From Verrucomicrobiia bacterium (GTDB taxonomy: Bacteria > Verrucomicrobiota > Verrucomicrobiia > Limisphaerales > DTLC01), in contig JANWZY010000044.1 in NCBI GenBank assembly GCA_025061935.1, positions 1-13,853 of the forward strand: a DNA stretch of 13,853 nt, in the 5' to 3' direction. This document shows positions 1 through 6,316 of this stretch, piece after piece; the stretch's first letter is position 1, and each line of letters opens with the position of its first letter. The notes under the pieces are model-generated. The model had not been told where the DNA came from and did no database searches. It was given only the letters and a program-made list of their open reading frames with translations. The position numbers and the translations under genes are program-made.

Positions 1-573
1 GATGGCATTAAAGACTCGCAATACTTAGCGAGAGCTTTTTCATTAGCGCCGGGCTTTAGCCGGGCCGGATGCCTGCCCCGACATACGAAGCCGTGCTCAC
101 CGTTTTTCTGTTACGGACTGAACCACTAGAACAGTTTGCCCCCGCAGCCACTTTTGATCCGCGCCTGGACGCAGGTGCGAATGGTGGCGGATGCGCGCAT
201 TACGGAGCCAAGGAAGGCTCGATAAATAAGTCAACCTGCCAAAAGTGTAAGGTAGGGGGCACCGTAACTCAGTGGGGAATATTGTCCCGCCTGGGCAGTG
301 AAGCGGATTCAGACTAGCGAGTGCATGCGCACTAGCGGCGCAACAGAGCCATCAGCTCGGCTGCTCGCGCGACCCCGGCAAATTGCAAGGCTGATTGGTG
401 CGGTGGCGGATATGCAGCGCCGTGCCGGAAAGTGTCCGGCACGGAAACAGTCATAAAGCTGGGCCAAGCCCCGAGTTTGGCGAGGGAATGCCCGTCGTAG
501 GATATGCTGCGTGTGTCTGGCAGTGTCCGGGCTAGTGCCTGCGTGCCGGTCTAACTGCAAGCGACGCAGACAG
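1..573. other. Region without a supported gene, downstream of ilvN
   Basis: Open frames here are short (82 codons plus strand at 69-317, 102 codons minus strand at 309-617). They have low-complexity or Arg/Ser/Ala-rich translations with no family I recognise, and no good ribosome binding site. The region lies 3' of ilvN, where ilvC or another branched-chain gene might be expected, but none is visible. A 9-bp perfect hairpin at 420-444 is the only clear structure. A short 16S-like string (CAGTGGGGAATATTG, near 270) and a tRNA D-arm-like string (ACTCAGTGG) overlap there, but neither is embedded in a foldable RNA gene. Confidence 0.6.
420..444. other. Perfect 9-bp hairpin 3' of ilvN
   Basis: CCGTGCCGG (420-428) and CCGGCACGG (436-444) are exact reverse complements around a 7-base loop (AAAGTGT). 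The hairpin lies about 130 bases beyond the ilvN stop codon. No T-run follows it on either strand, so it is not a classical intrinsic terminator. It could be a U-tract-independent terminator, a processing hairpin or chance in GC-rich DNA. Confidence 0.4.
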
Positions 574-1047
574 TTATGCGCGGGGGAGTGCGACCCTGCC
601 GGTCCGTGTGAGGTCAAGTAGCCCGAATGCCCGCATCAGCTCGATGAACTTGTTAACTTTGTCTTCTGTGCCGGTAACCTCGATGGTCAGGCTCTTGGGT
701 TGGACGTCAACGATCTTGGCGCGGAAGATGTCGGTGATTTGCATTACTTCGGAGCGCGTTTTCGAGTTCACGGCCACCTTAACCAGCGCAAGTTCGCGGT
801 CAACGTATTCGCCGGTGCGGAAGTCGCGCACTTCGATCACTTCGGGAAGTTTGTTCAGTTGCTTGACAATCTGCTCGAGCGTGGCGTCGTCGCCCTGCGT
901 GACGATCGTCATGCGCGAGGCAGTAGGATCTTGCGTGGGCGCAACGTTCAATGTGTCTATATTGAACCCGCGTCCGCTGAACATGCCCGCAACGCGGGCG
1001 AGCACGCCGAACTTGTTCTCGACCAGGACTGAGATTGTGTGTCGCAT
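574..1047 (-). CDS. ilvN: Acetolactate synthase small (regulatory) subunit
   Basis: This is the regulatory subunit of acetohydroxyacid synthase, the first common enzyme of valine, leucine and isoleucine synthesis. It binds the catalytic IlvB/IlvI subunit, raises its activity and gives valine feedback inhibition. The 157 residues match the usual IlvH length of about 160. Residues 3-75 form an ACT domain beginning HTISVLVENKFGVLARV. Residues 84-157 are the ALS small-subunit C-terminal domain (VDRELALVKV to AFGLLDLTRTG). Asn11, Gly14 and Asn29 align with valine-site residues of E. coli IlvH, so valine inhibition is likely kept (inference). The ATG at 1045-1047 places the ACT domain correctly, though its Shine-Dalgarno (ACAGG) is weak. 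No ilvB or ilvC is adjacent: rpsA diverges upstream and no gene is seen downstream. The gene is therefore separated from its catalytic partner. Confidence 0.95.
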   Translation of the reverse strand: MRHTISVLVENKFGVLARVAGMFSGRGFNIDTLNVAPTQDPTASRMTIVTQGDDATLEQIVKQLNKLPEVIEVRDFRTGEYVDRELALVKVAVNSKTRSEVMQITDIFRAKIVDVQPKSLTIEVTGTEDKVNKFIELMRAFGLLDLTRTGRVALPRA

Positions 1048-1073
1048 ACCTGTGTTAGTTAATTACGCTCGAG

Positions 1074-1100
1074 CCTATAGCGCCGTGGTTGCCGGGTCAA
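1074..1100 (-). promoter_or_regulatory. Possible sigma-70-like promoter of ilvN
   Basis: Read on the minus strand, TTGACC (1100-1095, five of six matches to TTGACA) is followed after 15 bases by TATAGG (1079-1074, four of six matches to TATAAT). Transcription would start near 1066 and leave a leader of about 20 bases before the ilvN ATG. The spacer is shorter than the ideal 17. The -35 box overlaps the palindrome at 1092-1105. This rests on two short matches only. Confidence 0.28.
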
Positions 1101-1395
1101 CCCGGATAGTGGGTTCGGGCGCGGTCGGCACCCGGGCCGGTACTGATGTATGTCCGAATTTGTTGTTGCATCCGCGTTGGTTGGGATTATTTTTCCGTTC
1201 GCCTTGGACGCCGCGGGTGCGGATGTCCAGCAAGGCAATGGTAAAACAACCCATCAACAACCTGAAGATAAACCCCCAGAAGACTGGGGTACGTTGGCTC
1301 TGTTGCACGTGGCTTGGGCACAGCGCCGCTGAGGCATGTGCCGCAGGCATAGTGTAGCAGAGCGATTTGTTGTGCTGCATTGGACTCGGCGGCAT
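1075..1395 (-). CDS. Doubtful 106-aa ORF upstream of ilvN with one hydrophobic segment
   Basis: I do not recognise a family. The frame ends 27 bases before the ilvN start on the same strand. Its ATG (1395-1393) is preceded by AAGGGGAG at a 4-base spacing, one of the better Shine-Dalgarno matches in the window. The translation has a single hydrophobic stretch around residues 39-57 (VFWGFIFRLLMGCFTIALL), followed by a basic segment (RTRGVQGERK) and a Pro/Thr-rich tail. The N-terminal third is rich in Cys, His and Ala and looks unordered. If it were translated, ilvN could be its downstream partner and the proposed ilvN promoter would lie inside its end. It is more likely a chance frame in GC-rich DNA. 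Confidence 0.15.
   Translation of the reverse strand: MPPSPMQHNKSLCYTMPAAHASAALCPSHVQQSQRTPVFWGFIFRLLMGCFTIALLDIRTRGVQGERKNNPNQRGCNNKFGHTSVPARVPTAPEPTIRVDPATTAL
1092..1105. promoter_or_regulatory. Palindrome CCGGGT-CA-ACCCGG upstream of ilvN
   Basis: CCGGGT (1092-1097) and ACCCGG (1100-1105) are exact reverse complements separated by CA. The site lies 45-58 bases upstream of the ilvN ATG and overlaps the proposed -35 box. That is a suitable place for a dimeric repressor operator, but no regulator gene is present to match it and such palindromes arise by chance in GC-rich DNA. Confidence 0.22.
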
Positions 1396-1433
1396 GAGTC
1401 TCCCCTTCGGATGTTGAATCGCAGTTTGAACTT

Positions 1434-3140
1434 ATGGTAAGCATGCACGATGCGCTGAAGCACGGCCTCAAGCACTTTGCAGTTGGCGAGATAGTTAAAG
1501 GCACGATCATCGAGATCCGGCCTAAGGAAGTACTGGTTGACATAGGTTACAAGAGCGAAGGCTCTATTCCTGCGTCCGAGTTCGAAGACCTGAGCGCGCT
1601 CAAGCCTGGCGACCAAATTGACGTGTTGATAGAGCGGCTCGAAGACAAGGACGGCATGGTCGTGCTGAGCCACGAGAAGGCCGAGTTCAAGAAGAACTGG
1701 GAGCGCATCCTGACCATTTGCAACGAAGGGGGTAAAATAGCCGGCAAGGTCAAGTCAGTGGTCAAAGGCGGGTTGATGGTCAACATCGGAGTTGAAGCGT
1801 TTGTGCCCGCTTCTCACGTTGACCTCGTGACGCCGAAAAACCTGCAGGACTACGTGGGCAAGACGTTCGAGTTCAAGGTGGTCAAGATCAACCAGGAACG
1901 GCAGAACGTGGTCTTGTCCCGGCGCGAATTGCTCGAGCAGGAACGCGCTGAGCGCCGCGCTAAACTCCTGGCCGAGATGATGCCCGGCGACATTCGTAAG
2001 GGCACGGTGAAGAATATCACCGATTTCGGCGCGTTCATAGACCTTAACGGCATAGACGGCCTGCTGCATATCACGGACATGAGCTGGGGCCGAATTAATC
2101 ACCCATCGGAAATGCTCAAGGTCGGCCAGGAGATTGACGTGGTCGTGCTGGATGTGAACCGCGAGAAAGAGCGGGTCAGTCTCGGGCTGAAGCAAAAGAT
2201 GCCGAACCCGTGGGACCAGATCGAGACGAAGTATCCTGTTGGCGCGCGGGTCAAAGGCAAGGTGGTGAACGTGGTGCCTTACGGCGCGTTTGTCGAGCTT
2301 GAGCCTGGGGTCGAGGGCTTGGTGCACGTGACCGAATTGTCCTGGACGAAGCGCATTGCCAAAGCGTCCGATGTGCTGAAAGTCGGCCAGGAGATCGAAG
2401 CTGTCGTGCTCGGGATAAACAAGGAAGAGCAAAAAATTTCACTCGGCGTGCGCCAGCTCGAACCGAATCCGTGGGACACAGCGGACAAGAAATACCCGCC
2501 CGGCACACGCGTCAAAGGCAAGATTCGGAACCTGACCAGCTATGGTGCATTCGTCGAGCTTGAGGACGGCCTAGACGGCATGATCCACGTATCTGACATT
2601 TCGTGGACGCGTAAGATCAATCACCCGTCAGAAGTCCTCAAGAAGGGGGAGGAAGTCGAGGCTGTCGTACTCGAAGTGGACAAGCTGAACCAGCGAATAG
2701 CTTTGGGCATCAAACAGTTGACGCCCGACCCGTGGGAGAACATAGACAAGTTGTACCGCGTCGGCGACCTGGTCACGGGCAAGGTGACCAAGCTGGCCAG
2801 CTTCGGCGCATTTGTCGGGTTGAAGCATGACATAGACGGGCTGGTGCACATCTCGCAGATCAGCGAAGAGCGCGTGGACAAGATCAAGAACGTGCTCAAG
2901 GTGGGGCAGGAGGTCACCGCGCGCGTGATTAAAATTGACCGTGCCGAGCGCCGGATCGGGCTTTCAATCAAGGCTGCCAACTACACACCCGAGCAGCTCC
3001 AAGCGGAGCAAAAACTGCTTGAGGCGCTCAAGCCCGGCGAAGACCTGGTCGCGCTGCAACATGCGTTCGAGGCGGCCGAAGAAGCCAGACAGAGTGAGCG
3101 CAATAAAGAAGCCGGTGGCGAAGGCGAAAAGCAGCGATAA
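1434..3140 (+). CDS. rpsA: 30S ribosomal protein S1, six S1 domains
   Basis: Ribosomal protein S1 binds mRNA on the small subunit and helps initiation on structured or weakly Shine-Dalgarno-bearing messages. The 568 residues match the long, six-domain form (E. coli has 557). S1/OB-fold repeats start near residues 14, 104, 182, 266, 353 and 440. The last four are closest to each other, with the signature G-x-V-x-x-[IVL]-x-x-[FY]-GAF-[IV] and a linker P-[ND]-P-W-[DE] after repeats 3, 4 and 5. The first two are more divergent, as in E. coli, where they bind the ribosome. A charged tail (about 520-568, ending GGEGEKQR) follows. The ATG at 1434 and a second ATG at 1443 both lack a Shine-Dalgarno; rpsA messages are known for this. 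cmk, a common upstream neighbour, is absent. Confidence 0.97.
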   Translation: MVSMHDALKHGLKHFAVGEIVKGTIIEIRPKEVLVDIGYKSEGSIPASEFEDLSALKPGDQIDVLIERLEDKDGMVVLSHEKAEFKKNWERILTICNEGGKIAGKVKSVVKGGLMVNIGVEAFVPASHVDLVTPKNLQDYVGKTFEFKVVKINQERQNVVLSRRELLEQERAERRAKLLAEMMPGDIRKGTVKNITDFGAFIDLNGIDGLLHITDMSWGRINHPSEMLKVGQEIDVVVLDVNREKERVSLGLKQKMPNPWDQIETKYPVGARVKGKVVNVVPYGAFVELEPGVEGLVHVTELSWTKRIAKASDVLKVGQEIEAVVLGINKEEQKISLGVRQLEPNPWDTADKKYPPGTRVKGKIRNLTSYGAFVELEDGLDGMIHVSDISWTRKINHPSEVLKKGEEVEAVVLEVDKLNQRIALGIKQLTPDPWENIDKLYRVGDLVTGKVTKLASFGAFVGLKHDIDGLVHISQISEERVDKIKNVLKVGQEVTARVIKIDRAERRIGLSIKAANYTPEQLQAEQKLLEALKPGEDLVALQHAFEAAEEARQSERNKEAGGEGEKQR

Positions 3141-3198
3141 TTACTTGCCGGCGCGTACCGCACGGTGAACGCCTCGGAGGCGCGATTCAAGTAAGCGT

Positions 3199-3225
3199 GC
3201 GGCCGAACCCGCTGCAGCCGGCCGC
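3199..3225. terminator. Possible hairpin terminator between convergent rpsA and hisC
   Basis: GCGGCCG (3199-3205) and CGGCCGC (3219-3225) form a perfect 7-bp stem with a 13-base loop. The hairpin sits between the rpsA stop (3140) and the hisC stop (3231), where a bidirectional terminator would serve both genes. There is no T-run on either side, so it lacks half of the classical signal. Confidence 0.25.
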
Positions 3226-3230
3226 CGAAG

Positions 3231-4427
3231 TCAGCACCGTAGAATTTCGCGGACTACTTGGACAAGTCTCCGCGCTTGGCTCGGCGTGCCGATGGTGATC
3301 CGGAGATAGTCCCTGACCTGCGGCTGGTCGAACCATCTGACAAGTATTTTTCGTTCTCGCAGCGCATAGTACCAATCTTCCGCGCTGCCAGATGTGCGCG
3401 CTGCCTTATTCGGCCCGCCGCGTTGGTGCGCCGTCCGGTCCGGGGGACGCACGAAAATGAAGTTGGTCTGGCTCGGCACCACGTGGAATCCGAGCTGAGT
3501 TAGTTGCTCAGTTAACCATTGCCGTGTGGCGCGTATTTTCCCAAAGTTCGCCGAGTAGTAGTCTAGGTGGTCCAGAGTGGTTTCGGCTGCGAGCTGGCCG
3601 AGGCCGTTGACATTGTAACTGTCTCGTATCTTGTGCAGTGCGGCGATCAGTTCCGGATGGCCAATGAAATAACCCACGCGCAGGAAACAAAGCGAGTAGG
3701 CTTTTGAAAACGTCCGCGAAACGATCACGTGCGGGTACTTCAGCGCGAGTGCCAACGCGTTTTCGTCGGCAAACTCGGCGTATGCCTCGTCCAACACCAC
3801 CAAGCCACGCTGCGCTCGGCACAGGCTTTCAAGCTCGGCAGTGCGGTAGCCGCGTCCACTGGGCGCGTTCGGCGTGGTAATGAACGTTAGCGCCGCATCG
3901 AAACGCCACCGGCTCCCCCGGCGCAATTGTTGCGGACTGGGCAACGAGAAGTCAGGGTTTAGTGGCACGGCGTTTTTGATCGCGCCGTGCATGTCTGCCA
4001 GTACTGGATAAAGCGAATAGCTCGGAGTTAAATACTGCACCATGCACCGTGCAGCGCCTGCAGGCGTGCGCGCGCTTGCACATGGCGACGGCTCGACAAA
4101 GCACCGGACGGCCATCTCCAGGAGCTCGTCCGAGCCGTTCCCGACTATGATGTTTTCCGGCGCGCAGCCGTAAAGCTTCGCTAGCTTGTACCGCAGGCCG
4201 TCTGCAGTCGGGTTGGGGTACAACCGCAGCCGCGCGTCTGCCGCGCTGCGGATAGCCCTGAGCACGCTTGGAGCGGGCGGATACGGATTCTCGTTCGTGT
4301 TGAGCTTAATGAGACCTTCCACTTTCGGCTGTTCCCCCGGCACGTATGGCTGGAGCCGGCGGATCAGCGGCCTGATCAACCGATTCGGACATGGCAGTCT
4401 GGCATTTTGTAGTTGCACGCGCGGCAT
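3231..4427 (-). CDS. hisC: Histidinol-phosphate aminotransferase
   Basis: A PLP-dependent class I/II aminotransferase that converts imidazole acetol phosphate and glutamate to histidinol phosphate and 2-oxoglutarate in histidine synthesis. Numbering from the ATG at 4427 gives 398 residues. Typical HisC elements appear in order: YVPGEQP (28-34), LNTNENPYPP (42-51), LYPNPTADGLR (69-79), GNGSDE (96-101), PNAPSG (186-191), LDEAYAEF (212-219), and FSKAYSLCFLRVGYF with the PLP lysine at K242. Two insertions relative to the common form stand out: about 113-128 (Ala/Pro/Cys-rich) and about 330-352 (RTAHQRGG to SAED). Family length is usually 350-370. A TTG at 4454 would add nine residues and has GGAGG upstream, but 14 bases away, so I prefer the ATG. 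It converges on rpsA and diverges from 4593; other his genes are not here. Confidence 0.92.
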   Translation of the reverse strand: MPRVQLQNARLPCPNRLIRPLIRRLQPYVPGEQPKVEGLIKLNTNENPYPPAPSVLRAIRSAADARLRLYPNPTADGLRYKLAKLYGCAPENIIVGNGSDELLEMAVRCFVEPSPCASARTPAGAARCMVQYLTPSYSLYPVLADMHGAIKNAVPLNPDFSLPSPQQLRRGSRWRFDAALTFITTPNAPSGRGYRTAELESLCRAQRGLVVLDEAYAEFADENALALALKYPHVIVSRTFSKAYSLCFLRVGYFIGHPELIAALHKIRDSYNVNGLGQLAAETTLDHLDYYSANFGKIRATRQWLTEQLTQLGFHVVPSQTNFIFVRPPDRTAHQRGGPNKAARTSGSAEDWYYALRERKILVRWFDQPQVRDYLRITIGTPSQARRLVQVVREILRC

Positions 4428-4488
4428 TGTACCGGGCGGGTAACCACCGCACAACCGGCGGCTTAGCGCCTCCAGAAATTACAACTCT

Positions 4489-4502
4489 GGGCTGGTCAGC
4501 CC
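4489..4502. other. Small hairpin in the hisC / URO-D divergent gap
   Basis: GGGCT (4489-4493) and AGCCC (4498-4502) form a 5-bp stem with a GGTC loop in the 165-base gap between the hisC ATG and the gene at 4593. This gap must carry both divergent promoters. An AT-rich patch (GATTAAAAAT, near 4513-4522) could be part of one, but I cannot assign boxes. Confidence 0.2.
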
Positions 4503-4592
4503 TGCGAATGTGGATTAAAAATCGCGAAAAACGCGCGTCGGGCTAGAGCTTGATTCAGCTTCTGCGTCTCCGACCTTGGCGAGGAAAATTAA

Positions 4593-5789
4593 ATGAGCTG
4601 TAAGCCGGACAGAATTAATGCAACTGCGCAGCGCCCGCGCAAAGCGTTGGACAAACTCCAGCGTCTGAACGCAGCGCTGCGGCACCGCGAGGCCGATCGC
4701 GTGCCGATCAGCGACTTTTTCTGGGGCGGGTTCGTCCGGCGCTGGCGCGCCGAGCTTGGCCTGGCCCCGGACGCGGACCCGTACAAGCACTACGATTTAG
4801 ACTTCGTGGTCACGCTGCCGAACATGGACCTGTGGATAAGGCCATTCGAAATCCTCAAGGAAACGCCCGAGGAGGTCGTGGTGCGCACAGGGTTCGGCGC
4901 GACGCTGCGGAAACGGTTCGAGTTCCCGATGCCGGAAATGGTTGACTGGGCGATCAAAAGCATCGAGCAGCTCGAGCGCGCTCAGTTCGATGACCCACGC
5001 GACCGGCGCAGGTTTTTCGCCGGCGGCGATAACCAGATCGCGGGCGTGGGCGACGGGTTCGAGCGGAATTCGCCGCCCTGGATCGAAACGGTGAAATCAC
5101 TCTGGCCCGACTTCGCCGTGTTCGGCAGCATGATCGAGGTGAGCGAATGCCTGACCCGGCTCATCGGCCAACAGAACGCCATGTTTTGGATCGGCGAGTA
5201 CCCCGAGCGCATGGGTGCGGTGATCAACCGGCTCGGCGCGTTTTACCTCGAAATGGCCCGTGCGGAAATCGAGGCGGGCCGCGGCTGGCTCGACGGATTC
5301 GTCATCTGGGGCGACGTGGCGTACAAGAAAGCGACGTTCATCTCGCCGGCGTACTGGCGCAAGTATTTCAAGCCGTGGGTGGCACAGATGACCGAAGCAG
5401 CGCATGAGGCCGGGCTGCTGGTGATTTACCACGGCTGCGGAAACGTGCGCGCGCTCATTGACGATTTTATTGAGATAGGCATTGACGGATTGAACCCGCT
5501 CGAGGCCAAGGCTGGCTTGGACGTGGTCGAGCTGCGCAAGCAATACGGGCACCGGCTCGCGTTTTGTGGTAACAGCGACATCACCATTTGGGAGACCAAC
5601 GACCTCGACCGCATCCGGCGCGAAGTGCTGCGCAAGCTCAACGCCGCCAAAGGCGGGGGGTACATTTTCATGTCCGATCATTCTGTTACTGCGGGTGTGT
5701 CGGGCCGGACTTATGACTACATAGTCAAGCTTGTCCGCGAGGCGGGGCAGTACCCGCTGCGTCTGGGCGAGTTCGATCTGCCTGTCTGA
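4593..5789 (+). CDS. URO-D/corrinoid methyltransferase superfamily protein
   Basis: A 398-residue member of the uroporphyrinogen decarboxylase superfamily, which includes HemE and the cobamide-dependent methyltransferases MtaA, MtbA and CmuA. The TIM-barrel core begins near residue 24 (LQRLNAALRHREADRVPI, the usual superfamily opening). Residues 280-282 are H-G-C in YHGCGNVRALIDDF and Cys325 lies in LAFCGNSDI. His and Cys residues at similar places bind zinc in MtaA/MtbA, where zinc activates a thiol. SDHSV (His363) is near the end. HemE proper is shorter (about 350 residues), and no haem gene is nearby, so I do not call hemE. GAGGA at 4581-4585, 7 bases before the ATG, is the best ribosome binding site in the window. 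The role is unknown; its position ahead of sugar transport and catabolic genes suggests a sugar-linked or methyl-transfer job, but a gap of 527 bases separates them. Its TGA stop lies inside an inverted-repeat arm. Confidence 0.85.
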   Translation: MSCKPDRINATAQRPRKALDKLQRLNAALRHREADRVPISDFFWGGFVRRWRAELGLAPDADPYKHYDLDFVVTLPNMDLWIRPFEILKETPEEVVVRTGFGATLRKRFEFPMPEMVDWAIKSIEQLERAQFDDPRDRRRFFAGGDNQIAGVGDGFERNSPPWIETVKSLWPDFAVFGSMIEVSECLTRLIGQQNAMFWIGEYPERMGAVINRLGAFYLEMARAEIEAGRGWLDGFVIWGDVAYKKATFISPAYWRKYFKPWVAQMTEAAHEAGLLVIYHGCGNVRALIDDFIEIGIDGLNPLEAKAGLDVVELRKQYGHRLAFCGNSDITIWETNDLDRIRREVLRKLNAAKGGGYIFMSDHSVTAGVSGRTYDYIVKLVREAGQYPLRLGEFDLPV

Positions 5790-5823
5790 AAATCCGAAAT
5801 TCGAAATCCGAAGCAAATCCGAA
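5786..5823 (+). repeat. Left arm of inverted GAAATTCGAAATCC-type repeat
   Basis: The arm starts with CTGAAAATCCGAAATTCGAA and contains the unit ATCCGAA three times, with the palindrome TTCGAA in the middle. It pairs with 6263-6307 read in reverse complement: the first 21 positions match at 20, and the match resumes after a gap of about 7 bases. It begins one base before the URO-D stop codon, so the element supplies that gene's TGA. From memory, AT-rich degenerate repeats of this type recur in genomes of Verrucomicrobiota and Planctomycetota. Confidence 0.75.
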
Positions 5824-6316
5824 TGCAAAAAGCTGTACAGGACCGACCCGCGATACTCCGCCGCGCTGTGCCGATATACGCGGCAATATGGAAGCCAACC
5901 TTTGGCGTGGCCGCTGCGGCAGTGGCGCCGGCGCCAAGCGACTATCCGCCCTTAGGCTTGCGCGCGTTCACTCGCTCGGCGCGAATGCCGGCCGCCGCTG
6001 CCGCCAGAAAACATATGTGCCGTGTCCACGGCTTCAGCGGGCTTGCAGCGCATCCGGCTGCCAACGTTGTGCATGGCGGCCTGTCGGGGTGTGCAATGCA
6101 TTTGTCCAGGAAAAACACGCCGGCCCAGGTTGGGGAAGCCTGGTGGGGTACGGCTCGGCGGCGCAGTCGCGTTTGTGGTACGGTGCGCCCGGCAATTGCC
6201 AGCGTGCACACTGCAAGGTCGCGCACAGTCGCAACGGCGGTGGCAAGTGTCGAATTTCCAACTTCCGACTTGTTCCGGATTTCGAGTTTCGAATTTCGGA
6301 TTTCCAGTTGAACCGT
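5790..6316. other. Non-coding segment bounded by inverted repeats
   Basis: This 527-base gap between the URO-D gene and rhaT is bracketed by the repeat arms 5786-5823 and 6263-6307. Open frames cross it (162 codons at 5823-6311, and a frame running into rhaT), but their translations are Ala/Arg/Cys-rich with no recognisable family. Where they cross the arms they read as repeats such as FEFRISD. A 14-bp perfect palindrome, TGGCGCCGGCGCCA, lies at 5923-5936. I see no transposase, tRNA or attachment site, and no clear target-site duplication. It may be a non-autonomous, MITE-like insertion or a long structured untranslated region. Confidence 0.55.
6263..6307 (-). repeat. Right arm of inverted GAAATTCGAAATCC-type repeat
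   Basis: Read on the minus strand this arm begins CTGGAAATCCGAAATTCGAA and continues with CTCGAAATCCGG and AAGTCGGAA. It mirrors the left arm at 5786-5823 and ends 9 bases before the rhaT ATG, so it occupies the place where a ribosome binding site would normally lie. In a transcript the two arms could pair and enclose about 440 bases. Confidence 0.75.

Larger units (their letters stand above)
1048..1433. other. Divergent intergenic region between ilvN and rpsA
   Basis: This 386-base stretch should hold the promoters of both ilvN (minus) and rpsA (plus). It contains a near-perfect palindrome at 1092-1105, a possible ilvN promoter at 1074-1100 and a doubtful minus-strand ORF at 1075-1395. A 60-codon plus-strand frame at 1150-1332 resembles no family I know. 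I see no convincing sigma-70 promoter for rpsA. No tRNA or other RNA gene is visible. Confidence 0.5.

Noticed and set aside
40..80. GCCGGGCTTTAGCCGGGC repeat
   Set aside because: It is a short direct repeat of GCCGGGC, not an inverted repeat, and I could not link it to a known element.
265..300. 16S rRNA-like string CAGTGGGGAATATTG
   Set aside because: Only about 15 bases match the conserved 16S region; flanking sequence does not continue the match, so no rRNA fragment is claimed.
245..325. tRNA D-arm-like string near AACTCAGTGG
   Set aside because: No pairing acceptor stem, anticodon stem or T-arm could be built around it.
608..1357. 249-codon plus-strand frame opposite ilvN
   Set aside because: It is antisense to a clear ilvN and its Ser/Thr/Arg-rich translation has no recognisable family.
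5888..6316. N-terminal extension of the RhaT-family protein by 143 residues
   Set aside because: The extension reads through the repeat-bounded non-coding segment; RhaT homology starts exactly at the ATG at 6317.
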